Origin: Burkholderiales bacterium RIFCSPHIGHO2_12_FULL_61_11
Lineage (GTDB): Bacteria; Pseudomonadota; Gammaproteobacteria; Burkholderiales; Burkholderiaceae_C
Direction: 5' to 3'
NCBI GenBank assembly: GCA_001770785.1
Contig: MERZ01000390.1
Span: 1-12,504 of the forward strand
Length of the DNA: 12,504 bases
This document shows, one piece after another, positions 8,452 to 12,504 of this stretch; within the stretch, counting starts at the first letter, position 1; the number at the start of each line of letters is the position of its first letter. The position numbers and the translations under genes are program-made. Below the pieces are notes generated by a model. That model was given only the letters and a program-made list of their open reading frames with translations. It searched no databases and had not been told where the DNA came from.

Positions 8452-10110
8452 TTAAACGCGGTTCCAGTCAAAGGCGACTTTTTCACCTTTGCCATAAACC
8501 TTGAGCGCACCCTTTTCGCCGACGGCGTTGGGGCGCTGGAAGATCCAGTTCTGCCAGGCAGTGAGCCGCCCGAAGATACGGGTGAACATGTTTTCCGGGC
8601 CGTTGAAGCGCAGGTTGGCTTCCAGGCCAGTCAGCGCGTCGGGCGACATCGACACCCGCTCTTCCACGGCAATCCGCACCTCGTCGGCCCAGTCGATGTC
8701 ATCAGGGCTGGAAGTCACCAGTCCGAGCGCGAATGCGGCGTCGGCGTCCAGTGCCTGGCCGACCTTTGAACGCACGGCATCCAGTGCGGGCGGTTCATCA
8801 TAGAAGCGGCGACCCAGGCGGCTCTGGCCCGTGACCATCGGGTACAGGCCAAAGTTGGTCTCGGTCACCGTGATCCGCGGTGCACGCGCTGCATCGTCGG
8901 GCAAGGCCAGGTGGTAGCTGCGGTCGCAGGCCAGGGCCAGCTCCAGCAAGGTGCCGGCAAAACAGGAGCCCGCCTCGATCAAGGCAAACAGGCTGCGCGA
9001 TGAGACATCCAGACGGCTCAGCGTGCGGCGCAGCAGGCCGATGGTCTCGCGAACCAGCCAGTGGTTCTGGTGGGCCAGCAGCGTGGCGTCCATTGCCAGA
9101 ACGGCGCTGGCATCGCCTTCGGTCCTGATCAACCAGGTACCGATGCCGGTTTCGTTGGTTCGCATCTGCAGGATGGCATCTTCCAGTTCACGCGCCATGG
9201 CCAACGGATACCAGGCGGCGCCAGCGGCCTCGATGCCGGCAATGTCGGTCGGCTGCGCGCCGCGTGGCCCCATGACGGTGAAGGTGGCGGTGCGCTTGGC
9301 GCGGTCGATCTCGACCGTCACACTCGGGTAGCGCAGTGCATCGGCCTCCAGCGTGCGCTGCAGTGGTATCAGGGTCACGCCGCGGGCGTCGGCGGGGCGA
9401 TCACTCTTGGCGGCTAGCGCCAGCGCCCGCTCCTGCACCTTCTGTGCAAAAACCGCTGGCTTGGCGATCGCGTCCACCAGGCGCCAGGCCACGGCCTTTT
9501 CGCCGCGCACACCTTCGACGCTGGTGCAGAACAGGTCGGCCAGATCGTGGCGCACATGGCGCTTGTCGGTCATTCGGGTCAGGCCACCGGTGCCGGGCAG
9601 CACGCCGAGCAGCGGCACCTCGGGCAGGCTGACGGCGCTTGAGCGGTCGTCCACCAGGATGATTTCATTACACGCCAGTGCCAGTTCGTAACCGCCACCG
9701 GCGCAAGCGCCATTGACAGCGGCGAGAAACTTCAGGCCGCTGTGGCTCGATGAATCTTCCAGCCCGTTGCGCGTCTCATTGGTGAACTTGCAGAAGTTCA
9801 CCTTCCAGGCGTGGCTGCTCACGCCCAGCATGAAAATGTTGGCGCCGGAGCAAAAAACCTTCTCTTTGGCGCTGGTCAGCACCACGGTGCGCACTTCGGG
9901 GTGTTCAAAGCGAATGCGGCTGACGGCGTCGTTCAACTCGATGTCAACGCCAAGGTCGTAGCTATTGAGCTTGAGCTTGTAGCCGGGACGCAGGCCGGCG
10001 TTCTCGTCAAAATCCGCCTTGAGCGTGGCCACAGGGCCATTGAAATCAAGTTTCCAGTGCTTGTACTGGGAAGGGTTGGTCTGGTATTCGACACGGCTGG
10101 GAATGCTCAC
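8452..10110 (-). CDS. boxC: 2,3-epoxybenzoyl-CoA dihydrolase (ring-opening lyase) BoxC
   Basis: BoxC is a crotonase-superfamily enzyme that hydrolytically opens the non-aromatic ring of 2,3-epoxybenzoyl-CoA, giving 3,4-dehydroadipyl-CoA semialdehyde and formate. It has 552 residues, the usual size, about twice a simple enoyl-CoA hydratase. The crotonase signatures are in the first half: CSGANIFML (87-95), the oxyanion-hole stretch GACAGGGYELALAC (134-147) and SLPEVPLLGVLPGTGGL (161-177). The second half has a more divergent crotonase-like region with FALIEAGSCFAGTLLELALAC. The start is GTG at 10110: AAGGAGAG lies 8 bases upstream, the reading frame begins MSIPSRVEYQTNPSQYKHWK as in known BoxC, and no ATG is suitably placed. 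It is the first gene after the boxR-boxC gap and leads boxB, boxA and the dehydrogenase. Confidence 0.96.
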   Translation of the reverse strand: MSIPSRVEYQTNPSQYKHWKLDFNGPVATLKADFDENAGLRPGYKLKLNSYDLGVDIELNDAVSRIRFEHPEVRTVVLTSAKEKVFCSGANIFMLGVSSHAWKVNFCKFTNETRNGLEDSSSHSGLKFLAAVNGACAGGGYELALACNEIILVDDRSSAVSLPEVPLLGVLPGTGGLTRMTDKRHVRHDLADLFCTSVEGVRGEKAVAWRLVDAIAKPAVFAQKVQERALALAAKSDRPADARGVTLIPLQRTLEADALRYPSVTVEIDRAKRTATFTVMGPRGAQPTDIAGIEAAGAAWYPLAMARELEDAILQMRTNETGIGTWLIRTEGDASAVLAMDATLLAHQNHWLVRETIGLLRRTLSRLDVSSRSLFALIEAGSCFAGTLLELALACDRSYHLALPDDAARAPRITVTETNFGLYPMVTGQSRLGRRFYDEPPALDAVRSKVGQALDADAAFALGLVTSSPDDIDWADEVRIAVEERVSMSPDALTGLEANLRFNGPENMFTRIFGRLTAWQNWIFQRPNAVGEKGALKVYGKGEKVAFDWNRV

Positions 10111-10118
10111 GAACGGCT

Positions 10119-10127
10119 CTCCTTAAA
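10119..10127 (-). promoter_or_regulatory. Strong ribosome binding site fixing the boxC GTG start
   Basis: Read on the - strand the site is TAAGGAGAG, ending 8 bases before the GTG start codon. The same AAGGAGAG core precedes boxB. It supports GTG at 10110 over any internal ATG. Confidence 0.8.
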
Positions 10128-10157
10128 TTGAAGCACAAAAATGCTGGTTTCGTACAC

Positions 10158-10205
10158 GCATCATAGTGCATATTACACCAAAAAGAGTGAGGCATTTTTA
10201 TGCAT
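10158..10205 (-). promoter_or_regulatory. Possible boxC promoter/operator region with paired GCAT repeats
   Basis: The 110-base boxR-boxC gap is much more AT-rich than the genes around it. It carries two copies of GCAT-N6-GCAT: 10158-10171 and 10192-10205, each with a 10-base period, i.e. one helical turn, their starts 34 bases apart. On the - strand a possible -10, TATGAT (10165-10160, five of six consensus bases), lies inside the first pair. No clear -35 is seen at 16-18 bases, so a start of transcription here is only inferred. The relatives BzdR and BoxR are known to act on operators with TGCA-type repeats, and TGCA also occurs here twice (10167-10170, 10201-10204). A repressor on the first pair would block the -10. 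Confidence 0.4.
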
Positions 10206-10220
10206 TTTGCGAAAGATAAT

Positions 10221-11198
10221 TCAAGCCGGCAGCTGCAGTACTTTTCTGACGATCTCCCGCAAGGCCAGAAACGTAGGTGCCAAGGGCTGAGCGCTGGTGT
10301 CGAGCTTGAACTGGGCCTTGGAATAAAAAGCCGCGCGGCCTGTAAGGATTCCCCTGAGGTCTTCCATCGCCTCCTTGCTGGCCGCCATGGGGCGCAAGTC
10401 ACCCTGCGCCGTGACGCGCTTCATATGGTCCTCGGGGTCAGCGTGTAGCCACACAGTCGTGCAGTGCGCCAGTAGCTGGTTGAAGGTTGCCGCGTCCGAT
10501 ACCAGGCCGCCAGGCGTGGCGATCACCGCCTCAGGATAGATCTGGATCGCCTCTTCGAGCGCGCGCCGCTCGTACCTGCGATAGGCATTCATGCCGTAAA
10601 GCGCCTGTATCTCGGCCGTACTGCAGCCCGCAAACTTCTCAATTTCGCGACTCAGTTCAATGAAGGGGAAACCCAGGTCGTCGGCCAGCATGAGGCCCAG
10701 CGTCGATTTGCCCGCGCCGCGCAAGCCAACCAGCGCCACGCGCGGGCTGTGGCCGGCATTGCCGCCGCCGGTGCCCAGCATTTCGCCGATGCTGATACGC
10801 ACGCGTTGCAGCGTGGCTTCGTCGCGCTGCTCAAGCAATTCGCGGATCAGCAGCCACTCCGGTGACGAGGTCGTCACGTCGCCAATGAGCTCACCCAGCG
10901 AGCATTGCAGGGCGCCAGCCACTTGCAGCAATACCAGGATGGAGGCGTTGCCCACACCGTATTCCAGGTTCGCCAGGTGCCGCTCGGAGACATCGGCCGC
11001 CACTGCCAGCGCCTTGCGCGTCATGCCGCGGCGCGCCCGCAGGCTACGCACTCGCTCGCCCAGCGCCACCAGGAAGGGAATTTTTCTCTCCTCTGCCTTC
11101 ACGCCGTCTCCGGAATGGACGGGCTCCTTGATGGGTTCAAGGCCGGGCTTAGTCAGGCTAGGTGTTAACCCGCTTAAGTGCAATATAGTACTTGACAT
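10221..11198 (-). CDS. boxR: BoxR: XRE-type regulator fused to a shikimate-kinase-like domain
   Basis: BoxR is the benzoyl-CoA-responsive transcriptional regulator of box genes, relative of BzdR. An N-terminal XRE helix-turn-helix (about 47-106: ALGERVRSLRARRGMTRKAL, then SERHLANLEYGVGNAS) is joined by a linker (about 107-150) to a shikimate-kinase-like domain (about 152-325). That domain has a P-loop GLRGAGKST (158-166), YRRYE (207-211) and TPGGLV (228-233). Where shikimate kinase has its substrate-binding Asp after the first helix, this protein has Ser183 (ELSREIE). That fits a domain reused to sense an aromatic CoA ester, not to phosphorylate shikimate. The start is uncertain. ATG 11198 (325 residues) has no ribosome binding site, while an in-frame GTG at 11102 (293 residues) has GGAG about 5 bases upstream and keeps both domains. 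It diverges from boxD and precedes boxC by 110 bases, so it can control both. Confidence 0.93.
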   Translation of the reverse strand: MSSTILHLSGLTPSLTKPGLEPIKEPVHSGDGVKAEERKIPFLVALGERVRSLRARRGMTRKALAVAADVSERHLANLEYGVGNASILVLLQVAGALQCSLGELIGDVTTSSPEWLLIRELLEQRDEATLQRVRISIGEMLGTGGGNAGHSPRVALVGLRGAGKSTLGLMLADDLGFPFIELSREIEKFAGCSTAEIQALYGMNAYRRYERRALEEAIQIYPEAVIATPGGLVSDAATFNQLLAHCTTVWLHADPEDHMKRVTAQGDLRPMAASKEAMEDLRGILTGRAAFYSKAQFKLDTSAQPLAPTFLALREIVRKVLQLPA

Positions 11199-11213
11199 GG
11201 GATGGGTAAGACT

Positions 11214-11262
11214 TTATTGTTGATGCTTGCACAATAATTCATATTGTCAAAATGCGCAAGCA
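11214..11262. promoter_or_regulatory. Divergent boxR/boxD control region with nested inverted repeats
   Basis: Three inverted repeats overlap here: TTATTGT (11214-11220) with ACAATAA (11231-11237), ACAATA (11231-11236) with TATTGT (11242-11247), and TGCTTGC (11224-11230) with GCAAGCA (11256-11262). The middle pair can be read as two weak -10 boxes facing opposite ways. Towards boxD, TTGATG (11220-11225) is followed after 16 bases by TATTGT (11242-11247). Towards boxR, TTGCGC (11259-11254) is followed after 17 bases by TATTGT (11236-11231). The outer GCTTGC/GCAAGC pair falls on the -35 positions. The repeats are plainly visible; the promoter and BoxR-operator readings are inference. Confidence 0.5.
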
Positions 11263-11425
11263 GAATCGTAACCAACTGATGCATTCACCTGCCCGATATC
11301 GCGAACAAATCGCAGAACTTGCCATGCAGTTGGCCGGGCGTCCAGTCGATGCGAATCTGGCCAATGGCCGTCCGCTCGCGTTTGTCTGCCGCCAGCAAGC
11401 CTCATTGGCGTCATCCGTTAACTAA
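11252..11425 (+). CDS. 57-codon ORF ahead of boxD (leader peptide or gene remnant)
   Basis: This short ORF encodes 57 residues from ATG 11252, or 48 from the in-frame ATG at 11279, and ends 10 bases before the boxD start. Neither start has a clear ribosome binding site. If the boxD promoter proposed here is right, transcription would begin near 11254 and only the second ATG would be usable. The middle, YREQIAELAMQLAGRPVD, looks like a protein helix and recalls the N-terminus of DUF4863 / 4-hydroxylaminobenzoate lyase-type proteins as I remember them. The following residues do not continue that likeness, so it may be the remnant of such a gene. It could instead be a small peptide translated in tandem with boxD, whose own ribosome binding site is poor, or a chance ORF. 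There is no membrane segment. Confidence 0.25.
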   Translation: MRKQNRNQLMHSPARYREQIAELAMQLAGRPVDANLANGRPLAFVCRQQASLASSVN

Positions 11426-11435
11426 AAAAACAGGC

Positions 11436-12504
11436 ATGACAGAAGTAATTTCCAACTTTCTCGGTGGCCGCTGGCAGAGCGGCAGCGGCGTCGGCACGCC
11501 GCTGTACGATCCCGTGCTGGGCAACGAGTTGGTGCGCGTGGACGCGACCGAACTGGACCTGCCTGCCGTCTTTGCCTTCGCCCGCGAACAGGGTGGCGCT
11601 GGGCTGCGAGCACTGAGCTACCGCGAGCGCGCCGGGATGCTGGCCGCCGCCGTTAAAGTACTGCAAGCCAAGCGCGATGCCTATTACGAGATCGCCACCG
11701 CCAACAGCGGCACGGTCAAAAATGATTCGGCAGTGGACATCGACGGCGGCATCTTCACCTTGGGAACGTACGCCAAACTCGGCGAGTCCCTCGGCGACCG
11801 CCATTTTCTGCTGGACGGCGAGGCCGCTCGCCTGGGCAAAGACCCGCTGTTCCAGTCTCAGCATGTGCTGGTGCCGACGCGCGGCGTGGCGCTCCTGATC
11901 AACGCCTTCAATTTCCCGAGCTGGGGCTTGTGGGAAAAAGCGGCGCCCGCCTTGCTGTCGGGTGTACCGGTGATTGTGAAGCCGGCCACCGCCACCGCCT
12001 GGCTGACCCAGCGCATGGTCAAGGACGTGGTCGATGCGGGGATATTCCCGCCAGGCGCGCTGTCGGTGGTGTGCGGCAGCTCCGCCGGCCTGATGGACGC
12101 CCTGCAGACCTTTGACGTGGTGTCGTTCACCGGCTCGGCCGAAACAGCCGCGCTCATCCGATCCCATCCAGCCGTGGCACAACGCTTTGTACGCGTCAAC
12201 ATCGAGGCTGACAGCGTCAACTCGGCCTGGCTGTTGCCCGATGCCGGGACCGGCAGCGAAGCCTTTGATCTGCTGGCGAAAGAAGTGGTTCGCGAGATGA
12301 CGGTCAAGTCGGGGCAGAAATGCACCGCGATTCGCCGTATCTTCGTACCCGAGGCTCTCTACGACGCGGCAGCTGATGCCATTGCAGCACGACTGGCCAG
12401 GACCACGGTCGGCAATCCGCGCAATGAATCGGTGCGCATGGGCGCGCTGGTCAGCCGGGCGCAGCTGGCCAGCGTTCGCGCGGGCCTGGACTATCTGAAG
12501 CAAC
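11436..12504 (+). CDS. boxD: 3,4-dehydroadipyl-CoA semialdehyde dehydrogenase BoxD (N-terminal two thirds)
   Basis: BoxD is an aldehyde dehydrogenase (NADP-dependent in studied cases) that oxidises 3,4-dehydroadipyl-CoA semialdehyde, the product of BoxC, to the acid. The frame opens at ATG 11436 (MTEVISNFLGGRWQSG) and runs without a stop to the window end, 356 codons; the family is somewhat over 500 residues, so the C-terminus is missing. Visible ALDH motifs are INAFNFP with the oxyanion Asn159, the cofactor Lys182 in VIVKPAT, FTGS (231-234), the general base Glu257 in VNIEADSVN, and the catalytic Cys296 in SGQKCTAIRR. Glu257 and Cys296 have the same numbers I recall for the Burkholderia xenovorans enzyme, which supports the start chosen. 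The ribosome binding site is poor (AGG only 1 base from the ATG). It is divergent from boxR and probably shares its control region. Confidence 0.95.
   Translation, partial: MTEVISNFLGGRWQSGSGVGTPLYDPVLGNELVRVDATELDLPAVFAFAREQGGAGLRALSYRERAGMLAAAVKVLQAKRDAYYEIATANSGTVKNDSAVDIDGGIFTLGTYAKLGESLGDRHFLLDGEAARLGKDPLFQSQHVLVPTRGVALLINAFNFPSWGLWEKAAPALLSGVPVIVKPATATAWLTQRMVKDVVDAGIFPPGALSVVCGSSAGLMDALQTFDVVSFTGSAETAALIRSHPAVAQRFVRVNIEADSVNSAWLLPDAGTGSEAFDLLAKEVVREMTVKSGQKCTAIRRIFVPEALYDAAADAIAARLARTTVGNPRNESVRMGALVSRAQLASVRAGLDYLKQ

Noticed and set aside
11418..12503. 361-codon open frame on the - strand opposite boxD
   Set aside because: The + strand frame from 11436 has all aldehyde dehydrogenase motifs including catalytic Cys and Glu; the - strand frame is compositionally odd and lacks motifs.

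Overview
The window looks like a betaproteobacterial chromosome segment, most likely Burkholderiales. This is inferred from the aerobic benzoyl-CoA (box) genes, their order and the GC-rich coding style; the sequence alone does not fix the genus. It holds two unrelated units that converge at about 4.0-4.2 kb.

Left unit (1-3996, + strand): the C-terminal part of a family-5 peptide-type solute-binding protein, two inner-membrane permeases of the DppB/GsiC and DppC/GsiD types, and a gamma-glutamyltransferase-family enzyme with no visible signal peptide. No transporter ATPase gene is in view. The set resembles a peptide or glutathione importer coupled to intracellular cleavage of a gamma-glutamyl compound. 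A 10-bp hairpin lies between the binding-protein and permease genes.

Right unit (4197-12504): the box pathway for aerobic benzoate breakdown through CoA thioesters. On the - strand, in order of transcription, are boxR (XRE/shikimate-kinase-like regulator), boxC (ring-opening lyase), boxB (diiron benzoyl-CoA epoxidase), boxA (FAD/Fe-S reductase) and a 3-hydroxyacyl-CoA dehydrogenase whose start overlaps the boxA stop. On the + strand, diverging from boxR, is boxD (3,4-dehydroadipyl-CoA semialdehyde dehydrogenase), cut by the window end. BoxA passes NADPH electrons to BoxB, which epoxidises benzoyl-CoA. BoxC opens the ring hydrolytically and releases formate, BoxD oxidises the semialdehyde, and the 3-hydroxyacyl-CoA dehydrogenase probably serves the later beta-oxidation of the C6 dicarboxylyl-CoA towards succinyl-CoA and acetyl-CoA. 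The benzoate-CoA ligase, needed first, is not in the window.

The pathway itself is known. The less explained parts are the control regions. The boxR/boxD divergent spacer holds nested inverted repeats placed symmetrically over two possible facing promoters, plus a 57-codon ORF just ahead of boxD. The boxR-boxC gap is AT-rich and carries two GCAT-N6-GCAT repeats, one covering a possible -10 element. The GTG start of boxC and the ATG start of boxB are both supported by a strong AAGGAGAG ribosome binding site.
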